Origin: JAGOTP01 sp964598725
GTDB lineage: Bacteria > Patescibacteriota > Patescibacteriia > 2-12-FULL-60-25
Length of the DNA: 64,000 nucleotides
Assembly (NCBI GenBank): GCA_964598725.1
Contig: CAZRCW010000001.1
Location: 806,001 to 870,000 of the forward strand
Direction of reading: 5' to 3'
Made by a program: the position numbers and the translations under genes. The notes under the pieces are model-generated. The model was not told the DNA's origin, searched no databases, and saw only the letters and a program-made list of their open reading frames with translations. The first letter of the stretch is position 1, and every line of letters begins with the position of its first letter. Positions 49,662-57,659 of this stretch are shown here, piece after piece.

Positions 49662-51368
49662 TTAGCGCCAACGGCCACGGGACAACATCGGTACGGAAGA
49701 CACGTATTTTCCACGGGTTTTGAGGTGGGCGATGTGCCGGGCACGCTCGGTTTCGAAGGCTTCTTTCTTAAGGCCATGGGTTTCCATGAGCTGAGAGGCG
49801 TAATTCCCGCCCAACATGTGCGGAAGAATGACGTAGGTCGCCCCCTGACGATACATGAGTAAAGCGGCTTCGACGGTATGCGCAACGAGAATGGTCGCTC
49901 CCCCGGCATGAGCTCGTTTACGAAGGTGGAGGAGGGCTTCGCTCGCCTGATCGTTCGGAATGGTCGAAATCACGAGTTTGGCCTTTTGTGCCCCGATCTC
50001 ACGCAAGAACTCCAGATCTTCGACGTCTCCATAGCGGCAAGGGATGTTATGCGCTTCCAGATCCGTGATCGCTTCGGGATCGAAGTCGACGACCAGATAC
50101 TTAGCACGCATCTTTTTCAGCGCCGGCAAGAAGTCGCTCCCGACATGGTGACAACCGAATAGGATGACTTCATACGTTTCCTCTTCCTTGATCTCCTTCC
50201 GACGCTCTTCTCGCTTCTTGCCTAGTTTTCGTTCAATAAACGCGCGAATACGGTCCGCGTGCGCCATGTACAGACTTCCTCCCAACATCGTGCACCCAAC
50301 GGCAACCGTAATCGCCGAGACAAAGCTCGTCGGTAAGGGCATGGCGCGACTGGCCACGAACAGGAGTAATAATGAGAACTCGCTCAAATGAGCTAAATGA
50401 ACCGCGACTAAAAAGGACGGGGCACGGCCATGGCCAAACAGACGCATCAAACGACCGATCACCCAAGGGTTGACTAGCAAGATACAGGCGACCAGGAGAA
50501 TCGCAATCTGCCAACCCGCACGCAGCGCCGCTGGATCAACCCGCGTTCCAAGCAAGACGAAGAACACAACCAAGAACAGCTCACGCATCGGCTTGAGCTT
50601 GGACTCAATCTCGAAGCGATAGCTGGTGTTCGCTAAGCAAATACCCGCTAACAAGGCACCGAGCTCGTACGACCAACCAATAGCATGGAAAGCGAGGGAC
50701 ATGCCAAGCGCAAACGCCAACGACGCGATCGCCAAGAGTTCCTGCGAATGGGCGATCTTCTCCACGATCTTCGGCATGAGCGTATGCGCGAAACCGAGGA
50801 CAACACCGATCAACAAAACGCCTTTCAACACCACAAAGAGAATCGTCGTGACATCGCCATGGAGCGGAATGATTCCCACCGCCAGCAGAACCATCGTCGC
50901 GAAGATGTCCTGCATGAGCAGAATGCCCGTCGTGATCTTGCCGTGCGAACGACTCAAGTCCCCTCTTTCACCCAACGAACGCAGCGCGAGGACGGTACTA
51001 TTGAACGACAGCGCCGCCCCCAAGAGTCCCGCTGCAAACCAGCCAAAGCCCACGACTCGACCGATCAATACACCCAGTCCAACGTTCAGCAGGATCTGAA
51101 TCAACCCAATTTTGAGCACCGTTGTTCCCATCTCTTTGATAGCCTTGGCATTCACGTGGAGACCAACCGAAAACAACAAGGCACACATCCCGACTTGGGC
51201 GAGCAATTCAAAGATCTCGGTGGAGTGAAAAACCCCCAACGCGAATGGCCCAAGCGCCAGACCCACCAATAAATACCCGACCACGGCCGGTAAACGCAGG
51301 AGCTGGAATACAAAGGCCACCCCAGCGGCGGCCAGAAACAGCACCGAGAATTCAGCAAAGAGCGACAT
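49662..51368 (-). CDS. KefB/CPA2-type cation:proton antiporter with RCK domain
   Basis: 568 residues from the ATG at 51368, set by a TATACT box 9 nt upstream; longer frames overlap the tRNA-Leu region. Twelve or so membrane helices (LLRLPAVVGYLLVGLALGP; GALLAGICLANTSY) form a CPA2 antiporter, followed by a cytosolic Rossmann RCK/TrkA-N domain (VILFGCHHVGSDF). Its GxGxxG loop is altered to GCHHVG, so nucleotide binding may differ. Likely K+/H+ or Na+/H+ exchange. Confidence 0.92.
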   Translation of the reverse strand: MSLFAEFSVLFLAAAGVAFVFQLLRLPAVVGYLLVGLALGPFALGVFHSTEIFELLAQVGMCALLFSVGLHVNAKAIKEMGTTVLKIGLIQILLNVGLGVLIGRVVGFGWFAAGLLGAALSFNSTVLALRSLGERGDLSRSHGKITTGILLMQDIFATMVLLAVGIIPLHGDVTTILFVVLKGVLLIGVVLGFAHTLMPKIVEKIAHSQELLAIASLAFALGMSLAFHAIGWSYELGALLAGICLANTSYRFEIESKLKPMRELFLVVFFVLLGTRVDPAALRAGWQIAILLVACILLVNPWVIGRLMRLFGHGRAPSFLVAVHLAHLSEFSLLLLFVASRAMPLPTSFVSAITVAVGCTMLGGSLYMAHADRIRAFIERKLGKKREERRKEIKEEETYEVILFGCHHVGSDFLPALKKMRAKYLVVDFDPEAITDLEAHNIPCRYGDVEDLEFLREIGAQKAKLVISTIPNDQASEALLHLRKRAHAGGATILVAHTVEAALLMYRQGATYVILPHMLGGNYASQLMETHGLKKEAFETERARHIAHLKTRGKYVSSVPMLSRGRWR

Positions 51369-51397
51369 GACGCCTGGAGTATACCACATCCGCCGGC

Positions 51398-51427
51398 TTG
51401 ACTCTGCCCGGCCAGACCGGCTATCCT
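51398..51427 (+). promoter_or_regulatory. Promoter of tRNA-Leu
   Basis: TTGACT (51398-51403), 18-bp spacer, TATCCT (51422-51427), 18 bp before the tRNA. Confidence 0.7.
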
Positions 51428-51445
51428 CTGCGAGTAAATGTAAGA

Positions 51446-51532
51446 GCCGGGATGGCGGAATTGGTAGACGCACAGGACTCAAAATCCTGCGATCGAAAGG
51501 TCATGAGAGTTCGATTCTCTCTCCCGGCACCA
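51446..51532 (+). tRNA. tRNA-Leu (CAA), CCA encoded
   Basis: 87 nt, class II with a long variable arm (GATCGAAAGGTC). Acceptor GCCGGGA/TCCCGGC, anticodon loop CTCAAAA with CAA, T loop TTCGATT, encoded CCA. Confidence 0.97.
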
Positions 51533-51536
51533 TGTA

Positions 51537-51564
51537 AAAACCACGCTTACCAGTGTGGTTTTTT
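51537..51564 (+). terminator. Terminator of tRNA-Leu
   Basis: AAAACCAC...GTGGTTTTTT with a 10-nt loop. Confidence 0.8.
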
Positions 51565-51591
51565 CGTTATGGTTCATGTGGAGCAGCTAAA

Positions 51592-51620
51592 TTGACAAAA
51601 ATCTAGTATTTTGATACAAA
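51592..51620 (+). promoter_or_regulatory. Promoter of the 51.9-kb islet gene (TTTGATAC type)
   Basis: TTGACA (51592-51597), 17-bp spacer ending TTTTGA, TACAAA (51615-51620). Same extended form as promoters at 53659-53687 (minus) and 61793-61821. Confidence 0.65.
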
Positions 51621-51932
51621 CACCCGTTCTTTTCGGATCTCTCGGAGATTGAGTAAACCTACCTTAGTTTGCTCTCTGTCCGAGGGGGCTGACGGTTCCG
51701 ATTCTATGTCGTCTTCATGGTTAGTCTCCAAGACGACACGCGGCGGCCTGCGCATGTGCTCGCAACACATGGCGGACCGTCGGCGCCCTCACCTATTTCA
51801 TCGGTATGCGCTGAGCTCGTTTCTTCCATGCGATCTCTCGCTATAGCGAATCCAGGACCCTTTGAGATTCCCCTGGCGCTATGAACCCGGACACGTTCGT
51901 CCGGCTACGCTCCCAGGGCGAGGGAGTTCCGC
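51621..51932 (+). other. Long leader of the 51.9-kb islet gene
   Basis: About 310 nt between promoter and start codon with no convincing reading frame. Hairpins visible near its 3' end include CCGGAC...GTCCGG (about 51889-51906). It may hold an RNA regulator or a separate small RNA; no known riboswitch motif recognised. Confidence 0.4.
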
Positions 51933-52355
51933 ATGAGCAACGATCCTCTGTCGCAGACCGTCCTGTCTCATAAGACCTGGCTCGAGCCCGACTGGAACGG
52001 TCCCGTCATCGAAACCAGACCTACCTCAGCAGAAGCGAGTGAGTGGCCAGAAGGCGCTGTTGAACGGGTGGTGTTCACCCTTGAGCAGTTCCCGGACTCG
52101 CCTTTTCCGGAAGAGCTGCCGTACGTCGAGCACTTCGGTGCCGACGGTTGGCCGCTTCAGACACCGGAGAGCGTGAAGTCTCGCCTCGACCTGCGCATGC
52201 AAACCGAGGTCAGGCGTTGGCCCTGGACCATGCGACCCGAAGCGTGGAAAGAACAAAACTGGCTAAGGTTTGCCTCAAGCTACGACGACTTTCTTCTGAG
52301 AGAAGCCGAGGCCGCCATCATCCGCCAGCTCGCTCCCATGCTTCCGAAGCCGTAA
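51933..52355 (+). CDS. GC-rich islet gene, unknown (140 aa)
   Basis: Not recognised. The ATG at 51933 follows GCGAGGGAG. Soluble and acidic, rich in Trp and Pro (KTWLEPDWNGP; RRWPWTMRPEAW), no signal peptide. Independent promoter and leader upstream, nested hairpin downstream. Codon use is GC-rich, unlike the antiporter and tRNA to its left. Confidence 0.75.
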   Translation: MSNDPLSQTVLSHKTWLEPDWNGPVIETRPTSAEASEWPEGAVERVVFTLEQFPDSPFPEELPYVEHFGADGWPLQTPESVKSRLDLRMQTEVRRWPWTMRPEAWKEQNWLRFASSYDDFLLREAEAAIIRQLAPMLPKP

Positions 52356-52371
52356 CCCGCCCCTTCCCTTC

Positions 52372-52408
52372 TTGCCGCGTCGCCGTTCCTCACGGTGTCC
52401 TGCGGCAA
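52372..52408 (+). terminator. Nested hairpin after the 51.9-kb gene
   Basis: Outer TTGCCGC/GCGGCAA stem with an inner CCGT/ACGG stem and side bulges; no T run. Same architecture as the array palindromes, different sequence. Confidence 0.55.
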
Positions 52409-52472
52409 TCCCCCTGAGTTGATGACATCCGTCGTCGATTGAGTAGGAATGAAATATCATTTAAATACACCA

Positions 52473-52502
52473 CCACCCGCGAGCTGAGCAGCTTGCGGGT
52501 GG
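52473..52502 (-). terminator. Hairpin after the 52.6-kb gene
   Basis: CCACCCGC pairs with GCGGGTGG around an AGCTGAGCAGCT inner stem; 49 bp beyond the minus-strand stop at 52552. Confidence 0.6.
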
Positions 52503-52551
52503 GAAAGAGGCGTTTGATTGAAAGCGAGTGAGGAGATCTCGACGACCTCAG

Positions 52552-53184
52552 TTAGGCGATTCTGTAGACACCGAAGGTGATGGCCCTCTCCGCTCGACGC
52601 AGGAGCGTCTGCATATGCAGAGCGGGTGGCGGTCGCCAGCCATCTTCGAGCGCGATCAGGGCGCCCTTGGGCGTGAGCAGCACCCGTACACGCGTACGCG
52701 CTTTCCCCGGCACGACACCCGGACCAGCCTGGAGCGGATGCATGCATTGGATGTAGCCAACGCTTTGCAGGCTGCTGCTGTCCTTCCCCGCGATCTTGGC
52801 AGCCAGGATGCGTGTGGTTGGAACAACGATCCCTGCGTCCTCCTCCTGAAACAGATGCGAGCCCGGAAAAAGCGCGAGTCCGAAGCTCAGCATCTGCGGA
52901 AGAGAGTACCCCTGCCTGTCGTAATCTGGTGACAGGACGACGAGCGTCGCCAGAACCCGGAGAACCTGATGTCGCTGCGAAGGCAACACCGATTCTGCCG
53001 ATGCGTGGTCGGTACCCTTTCTCGCGGTACAGACCAGTGTCTTGCTACGACCCGTCAGCGCGGACATCAGGATGTCCTCCGCCGACTGCGCGGTCGTACC
53101 GCTGCTCTCTTGGAGAGCAGCTTCGTCATGCGGCGGATCAATCACTGACGCCGCCGCTACCTCAAACCCATCGCGTGTCGTCAT
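52552..53184 (-). CDS. GC-rich islet gene, unknown (210 aa)
   Basis: Not recognised. The ATG at 53184 follows CGGGAGAT. Soluble; a disordered N-terminal 60 residues, then a mixed domain (LRVLATLVVLSPDYDRQGY; GIVVPTTRILAAKIAGKD) and a basic C-terminal strand region (RTRVRVLLTPKGALIALEDGW). It has its own promoter and a terminal hairpin, as for other islet genes. Confidence 0.72.
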   Translation of the reverse strand: MTTRDGFEVAAASVIDPPHDEAALQESSGTTAQSAEDILMSALTGRSKTLVCTARKGTDHASAESVLPSQRHQVLRVLATLVVLSPDYDRQGYSLPQMLSFGLALFPGSHLFQEEDAGIVVPTTRILAAKIAGKDSSSLQSVGYIQCMHPLQAGPGVVPGKARTRVRVLLTPKGALIALEDGWRPPPALHMQTLLRRAERAITFGVYRIA

Positions 53185-53249
53185 TGTCTTGGATCTCCCG
53201 ATCGCTGGATGATTCTTCCGTAGAACCTTCGCCCTTTGGAATCCGCGAA

Positions 53250-53278
53250 AGTCTAGCAGATATGCCGATTTTTGTGAA
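53250..53278 (-). promoter_or_regulatory. Promoter of the 52.6-kb gene
   Basis: TTCACA (53273-53278), 17-bp spacer, TAGACT (53250-53255) on the minus strand. Confidence 0.6.
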
Positions 53279-53311
53279 TATTAGAATACAATACAGACCT
53301 AGCAAGTGATT

Positions 53312-53581
53312 TTAGATAAAATTGAACTTCCATTTATTGGCCATGTTGAAGCAAAAAACGAGCATTACGCAAACAAAGAGCGCACCCGGACGACGTCGAG
53401 CGCTGACTTCCCGATGAGAGGAAGGGCTCTTTGGCCCAGCCAGGAGAGGCGGGTCTTGCGTCGCGCAGATGCGCGGAGGAGGGTTACTTGTTGTTTTGTC
53501 GTGCCTGCTTGGCCCCAGGAGGAGCTTGATCGTCGACCGCATCTTGCGGCTGAGCAATTGTCTGAGTCTGCTCTTCTTCAT
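53312..53581 (-). CDS. Doubtful small gene behind a good promoter and RBS
   Basis: The ATG at 53581 has an AAAAGGAG site 9 nt upstream, and CTCCT-AAA-AGGAG forms a hairpin that would mask that site. The frame gives a basic 89-residue product (MKKSRLRQLLSRKMRS...) with an odd C-terminus. Another frame over the first 110 bp (VRDEEEQTQTIAQPQDAVDD... ending RQNNK) has more protein-like composition but no start codon. One of these may be a broken or frameshifted small gene. Confidence 0.3.
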   Translation of the reverse strand: MKKSRLRQLLSRKMRSTIKLLLGPSRHDKTTSNPPPRICATQDPPLLAGPKSPSSHREVSARRRPGALFVCVMLVFCFNMANKWKFNFI

Positions 53582-53658
53582 CTCGAACATCTCCTTTTAG
53601 GAGAAGATTGGAAGGTTGATGGACGGTTTAGCTGCAAGAAACCAAGGAACAACCGGTT

Positions 53659-53687
53659 TTTGTATCAAAATACACACAAAGCGTCAA
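53659..53687 (-). promoter_or_regulatory. Promoter, minus strand (TTTGATAC type)
   Basis: TTGACG (53682-53687), 17-bp spacer ending TTTTGA, TACAAA (53659-53664). Reads toward the doubtful gene at 53312-53581. Confidence 0.6.
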
Positions 53688-53713
53688 TCAAGAACCAGTA
53701 CTCACGCCCGTTC

Positions 53714-53742
53714 TTGACTTTTTCAATAAAATAAGGTATATT
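53714..53742 (+). promoter_or_regulatory. Promoter of the 53.7-54.3 kb transcription unit
   Basis: TTGACT (53714-53719), 17-bp spacer, TATATT (53737-53742). Divergent from the promoter at 53659-53687. Confidence 0.7.
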
Positions 53743-53748
53743 TAATCG

Positions 53749-54293
53749 TTCGGATCTGACGTAGCCTGCCTTTGTGAGATCAGAAGCAGGTCAGGAAATA
53801 CGTAGAGCGAATCGGTTGAGTTTAGCCGATGTCTGCCACCTGGAGCGTTTTCCATGTGGAATGGCTGAACATCCGTTCACAAGGAGGATTGATGAAGCGC
53901 GTGTAGCTTCCAGTTGCAGCCCTAACAGAGGGCTCGTCCGCTCGTCCGCTCAGCCTTGGCTCTGCGTAGAGGGGGAACGGCAACCCTTCCTCTTGCTCTT
54001 TATGTGTATACAGCTTCACTGATCCTCGCGCGCGATGAATACGCGTGATCTCCGAGCAACTTCGTTTGTTCGCCAATCGGTTCTGCTGCCTGGAAAGACC
54101 TGAATGGTCCTATGGTGGCGAGAGGCAGGCAGATGAGGTACAAGTGAAGTGAGGGAAACCTCTAAAGATGCAGGGATAGGACCCACGATAGGGACCTAGA
54201 TGGAAAGGCAAGCGGAAACGCTCGCCGGAAGTGATCAATTGTCTGTTCCGACTCCCCCACTTCAGGGCGGCTCGACTACCGAGCCGCCCTGAA
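53749..54293 (+). ncRNA. Candidate structured non-coding RNA, about 545 nt
   Basis: Bounded by a good promoter and a strong GC terminator, with no credible reading frame. The only SD-led start (AAGGAGG, ATG at 53892) opens a four-codon peptide, MKRV. Many stems are visible: AGCCCT-AACAG-AGGGCT; GGC-A-AGCG-GAAA-CGCT-C-GCC near 54213-54232; CGGAA...TTCCG; and a closing pair TGAAGTG (about 54145) with CACTTCA (about 54258). I compared it by eye with RNase P RNA, tmRNA and 6S RNA and found no decisive match. Confidence 0.5.
54261..54293 (+). terminator. Strong terminator of the candidate RNA
   Basis: TTCAGGGCGGCTCG-ACTAC-CGAGCCGCCCTGAA, a perfect 14-bp stem, followed by CTTATTTC. Confidence 0.8.
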
Positions 54294-54322
54294 CTTATTT
54301 CAGAAATTTTTTCGTACAATAC

Positions 54323-54351
54323 AAAATACCTCCCTATTCGGGAGGTATTTT
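54323..54351. terminator. Terminator of initiator tRNA
   Basis: AAAATACCTCCC...GGGAGGTATTTT, perfect 12-bp stem with a T run on either strand, directly beyond the tRNA 3' end. Confidence 0.87.
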
Positions 54352-54353
54352 GT

Positions 54354-54430
54354 TGGTTGCGGGGACCGGATTTGAACCGGTGACCTTCGGGTTATGGGCC
54401 CGACGAGCTACCTGGCTGCTCTACCCCGCT
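54354..54430 (-). tRNA. Initiator tRNA-fMet (CAU), with C33
   Basis: 77 nt with CCA. Initiator marks: no pair between first base A and position 72 A, and three G-C pairs in the anticodon stem (TCGGG/CCCGA). The anticodon loop reads CCCATAA, so position 33 is C instead of the near-universal U. Otherwise very like bacterial tRNA-fMet. Confidence 0.95.
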
Positions 54431-54489
54431 ACAAATTGATGTGGGCCTATCCTATCGGAAAGCCCTTGCTTCGTCAACGCAAGTGATTT

Positions 54490-54966
54490 TTAGTAAAACA
54501 GCTTCACACAAACAAGCGCGAGCAGGCTGAACTGGATCGCGAGACCGGAACGGAACGCGACATCGCCTTTGCGTGACGTGACCAGGTTGTGGAAGAAGAA
54601 ATGCAAGCGGTGGAACCAACGAAGCCCAGGAATACGCGTGACTTCGTAGAGCCCAACCAGCAAATCAGGCAAGACGCCACCCGCAATACCCAGGGTGAGC
54701 GTCAGTCGATCCTGCGTCGAAGCGGCATTCAATAGGAATAACAGGGTGTAGATTGCCACCACCCCGTCGATCATCACGTAGGCTAACGCTTTACGAACCT
54801 TTTTCTTTGAACCGGTAATGTAGTCTTTGTAGAGATTCGAATCTCCATGCGGAATGATGTCGGTCAAAAAATGGGACGCCATGCCGATGCCGAAGGACAA
54901 AACCGGATGGTGTGGGAATTGTTGAGCTACCAACGCCCCGATCAACGCATGTGTCGTGAGAAACAT
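54490..54966 (-). CDS. YdjM-like membrane metal-dependent hydrolase
   Basis: 158 residues from the ATG at 54966 (MFLTTHALIGALVAQQ), preferred to an upstream in-frame start that lacks signals. Three to four membrane helices. The His/Asp-rich motif SHFLTDIIPHGD and a later FHRLHFFFHN recall the YdjM/LexA-regulated membrane-bound hydrolase family. Substrate unknown. It stands alone between two Met tRNA genes. Confidence 0.7.
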   Translation of the reverse strand: MFLTTHALIGALVAQQFPHHPVLSFGIGMASHFLTDIIPHGDSNLYKDYITGSKKKVRKALAYVMIDGVVAIYTLLFLLNAASTQDRLTLTLGIAGGVLPDLLVGLYEVTRIPGLRWFHRLHFFFHNLVTSRKGDVAFRSGLAIQFSLLALVCVKLFY

Positions 54967-55060
54967 AGTCGAATGAATTGCCGAGAGTCTACCAGATTTC
55001 GGCGAAAGCCTCAATCGACAGGTTATTTTGGCTTGATTTCAGGGTTTTTCGTTATAAAGC

Positions 55061-55087
55061 AAAATCACCGGTTGATCCGGTGATTTT
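55061..55087 (-). terminator. Terminator of tRNA-Met
   Basis: AAAATCACCGG-TTGAT-CCGGTGATTTT, 11-bp stem with T run. Confidence 0.85.
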
Positions 55088-55090
55088 GTC

Positions 55091-55167
55091 TGGTAGCGGG
55101 AGGCAGAATCGAACTGCCAACCTCGGGCTTATGAGTCCCGCGCTCTAACCGATTGAGCTATCCCGCC
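55091..55167 (-). tRNA. tRNA-Met (CAU), elongator; tRNA-Ile2 not excluded
   Basis: 77 nt with CCA. Acceptor GGCGGGA/TCCCGCT (one G-T pair), anticodon loop CTCATAA. Pairing at 31-39 is A-G, a mismatch closing the anticodon stem. A CAU anticodon modified to lysidine would read isoleucine AUA, which sequence alone cannot settle. Confidence 0.9.
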
Positions 55168-55414
55168 GTGCTCGGCTTAGCGCTACACCTTACGTTCACC
55201 AAGTTGCTACTTGGTTCACTTCAGGTTACGCGCTGCCTGCGCTTTGCTTCGCAATGGGAACCGAACATACAAACTTACGCTTTGCTCCGCTATTGCTGCG
55301 CAAGTATGAGTCCAAAGGACACAGACGAGCTCAGAAAATAGGTCGAAACAAGTTGGTCACGAGTCTAACAATCGGCTGGGATCCTGGCAAGGAGAACCGA
55401 CCTAAAGACTGGAT
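55168..55414. other. Non-coding gap between dacA and tRNA-Met
   Basis: About 250 bp with no supported gene. It contains repeated GCTTTGCTYCGC-like words and a CCAAGT-AGCA-ACTTGG hairpin (about 55199-55214). The tRNA-Met promoter should be here but I could not assign it. Confidence 0.4.
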
Positions 55415-56368
55415 TTACTGGGTCAGACGGGCCGTTGGGAGGGTGGGCCAGGTGAAGGTATCGAAGGCCCAGAAGGTGAGGGCTTTGGCGTCTTGGAAGC
55501 GTTGGAAGTGGTCTTGGCTGCCGAGAACAACGGAGATGACTTCGCCGGCACCTTCTTTGCGAGTGGCTTGGGCCAGGCAGAAGCCGGCTTCGGGCAAGGA
55601 GCCGGTTTTGGCGGCGACAATGCGGTAGGGGTTTTTATTCAAGAAGGAACCGAGCAACAAGTTGGTCGAGCTGATTTCGATTGGTTTACCGGTCAGACGA
55701 TTGGGAAGAGTCAGTGCGGATTGCTCGGTCGTTTCGCGGATCTCTGGGTACGAGAGAGCGGTGCGGAGCAAGATCGCGACATCTTTCGCCGAAGCTTGGT
55801 TCTCTGGGTTCAAACCGGTTGGCTCAAAGAAGCGACCCTGAAGTAGATGCAGTTCTTTTGATTTGTCATTCATCTTGGCTACGAACGCTGGCATTCCCCC
55901 TTCGAAGGTTGTGCGCGCCAGGGTATTCCCAGCGATATTCACCGAGCCGATGAGCAACGCATGAAACAGTTCTTCACGCGTGTACTTTCCGCCGATCGGC
56001 AGAACGGTTTTTCCTTCGTGTGGATCATCCTCCGGCAAGATGGTGATCATCTCCTTCATGTCTGGATCCGCATCCAAAAGAGTCATCGCCGTCACAAGTT
56101 TGCTTAAGCTTGCGATCGGATGGGCTTTGTTGGCATCTTTTTCAAATAAGACCTGTCCGGTAGCCACATCGATAACGCAGGCGGACTGTGCAGATACATC
56201 GATTCCTAAGCGTTCAATATCGGCTTTGCGCGGAACCGGGACCGCTGGGGCGACGTAACGTGCCGCAGGCAGCGCATCCACTGCCGCGATAGCGGTCGGA
56301 AGATCGCGAGCGATCGGTACTTGCAGGGCGAGAAGTGCGCCCAAGGTCACAAAGGACTCTGCGAACAT
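55415..56368 (-). CDS. dacA: D-alanyl-D-alanine carboxypeptidase (peptidase S11)
   Basis: 317 residues. Removes the terminal D-Ala from peptidoglycan pentapeptides. A hydrophobic N-terminal leader serves as signal peptide. Catalytic motifs: SLSK (SxxK), SVN (SxN) and KTG in AAKTGSLPEAGF. It lacks the C-terminal amphipathic anchor domain of full-length PBP5. A TATCAT box lies about 7 nt before the start. It ends 247 bp from tRNA-Met. Confidence 0.93.
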   Translation of the reverse strand: MFAESFVTLGALLALQVPIARDLPTAIAAVDALPAARYVAPAVPVPRKADIERLGIDVSAQSACVIDVATGQVLFEKDANKAHPIASLSKLVTAMTLLDADPDMKEMITILPEDDPHEGKTVLPIGGKYTREELFHALLIGSVNIAGNTLARTTFEGGMPAFVAKMNDKSKELHLLQGRFFEPTGLNPENQASAKDVAILLRTALSYPEIRETTEQSALTLPNRLTGKPIEISSTNLLLGSFLNKNPYRIVAAKTGSLPEAGFCLAQATRKEGAGEVISVVLGSQDHFQRFQDAKALTFWAFDTFTWPTLPTARLTQ

Positions 56369-56373
56369 AGGGC

Positions 56374-56931
56374 CTATGATACCTGCGTTGAGGTCAACTC
56401 GTCGAGGATCTGGACCACGGTTGGTGACGCATGCAGTGTTTCGTAGTCCGGTAAGCTCTCAGCTGAGGGCAAACCAAGTTGTTTGAAGAAATTGAGCGTG
56501 ACCCGATACGTCGGCTGACCAACACGCACTTCATCATGCTGCTCGACCAAGCCGCGGAGCATTAAATTACGGAGCATTAAAGCTGATTGAACACCACGGA
56601 TCTGCTCGACCTCAGGACGCGTCAACGGCCCGCGATAAGCGAGAATCGCCAAGGTTTCGAGGGCGGCCTTGGATAATTCAGCCGAAGCATCGTGTTTTAA
56701 GGCGGCGCGAATATCATCCCCCAAATCTCCGTGCGTCACGAGTTCGATCTCGGTCCCCTGACTGACAAGCTGCAGACCGCTCTGGAACTCAGCTAAACGC
56801 CGTTGAAGATCCTCACTCGCCTCTTTCACCTCGTCCAACGACAACTCAAGCGTCGTTGCCAGCTCTTTCAAGGCAACTGGACGGGCGAGAGCAAACAGAA
56901 CGGCTTCGATGCGGCGATCGGGAGAGTACAT
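56374..56931 (-). CDS. scpB: Segregation and condensation protein B
   Basis: 185 residues, two winged-helix domains (IEAVLFALARPVALKELA; ETLAILAYRGPLTRPEVEQIRG). Kleisin-associated subunit of the SMC condensin complex. Directly after scpA (5 bp) and before dacA (5 bp), one operon. Confidence 0.94.
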   Translation of the reverse strand: MYSPDRRIEAVLFALARPVALKELATTLELSLDEVKEASEDLQRRLAEFQSGLQLVSQGTEIELVTHGDLGDDIRAALKHDASAELSKAALETLAILAYRGPLTRPEVEQIRGVQSALMLRNLMLRGLVEQHDEVRVGQPTYRVTLNFFKQLGLPSAESLPDYETLHASPTVVQILDELTSTQVS

Positions 56932-56936
56932 AACGA

Positions 56937-57644
56937 TTAAAGAGAGGAAGACACATGGATATCAGAGAAGAGTTCACTTTGTTCGATCTTGATTTCGTGG
57001 CGATGCAAGAGCTCGAGCAAGGCGAGGAACGAAACAACCGCCTCCATCTTGGATTCAGAATCAGCCAAAAAGCGATGGAACGACACGCGCATGGCGCTTT
57101 TTACCCGCAGGACGAGCGATGACATCTTCTCTTCAATCGTCACCACTCGCTCGATCGCGGCTTTTGGCAGCCGGAGAATCGGTTGCAGACGCTTGATGAC
57201 CGCCGCATACGTAGAGCGTAAAACATCTGGTGTGCACGAGGCTGGCAGAGATGTCTGCAGGTCCAAGGGGACCGACATCGCCTTCGAGCGGCTGTAGGCA
57301 CCCGCGCCTAGACGCAAACGCTCAGCGAACTTCTTAGCCGCCTCTGAGAAGATCTGATATGCACGCAGCTGCGAAGCGAGATCCGGACCTTCTTCCAAGG
57401 TCGGATCGACCAGGGTTGGAAGCAGCGCCTTCGACTTCAAGTACACCAACTTCGAGGCGATGACCAAAAAGTCCGCCAGCTCTTCGGTTGGGATAGTGGC
57501 TCGGTGCTCTTCCAAGTGCGCGAGAAAGGGTTCCGTCACTTCGATCAATGAAATATCGGTGATCGGCAGTTTGGCCGATTCGACCAACTGCAAAAGAAGG
57601 TCCAAAGGACCTTCAAATGCGGCAAGTCGGACGGCAAAGGACAT
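56937..57644 (-). CDS. scpA: Segregation and condensation protein A (kleisin)
   Basis: 235 residues. The N-terminal kleisin motif FEGPLDLLLQLVE and the C-terminal winged helix (VVSFLALLELLHRHEIKIEQ) are clear. Bridges the SMC heads. The smc gene is not in the window. Confidence 0.94.
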   Translation of the reverse strand: MSFAVRLAAFEGPLDLLLQLVESAKLPITDISLIEVTEPFLAHLEEHRATIPTEELADFLVIASKLVYLKSKALLPTLVDPTLEEGPDLASQLRAYQIFSEAAKKFAERLRLGAGAYSRSKAMSVPLDLQTSLPASCTPDVLRSTYAAVIKRLQPILRLPKAAIERVVTIEEKMSSLVLRVKSAMRVSFHRFLADSESKMEAVVSFLALLELLHRHEIKIEQSELFSDIHVSSSL

Positions 57645-57659
57645 GGTGCGGAGACAAGC

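Noticed and set aside
53749..54293. RNase P RNA or tmRNA
   Set aside because: Lacks the conserved GAGGAAAGTCC and ACAGAA-type RNase P boxes. The 3' TTCCGACTCCC recalls a tmRNA T arm but no matching tRNA-like 5' end or tag frame was found.
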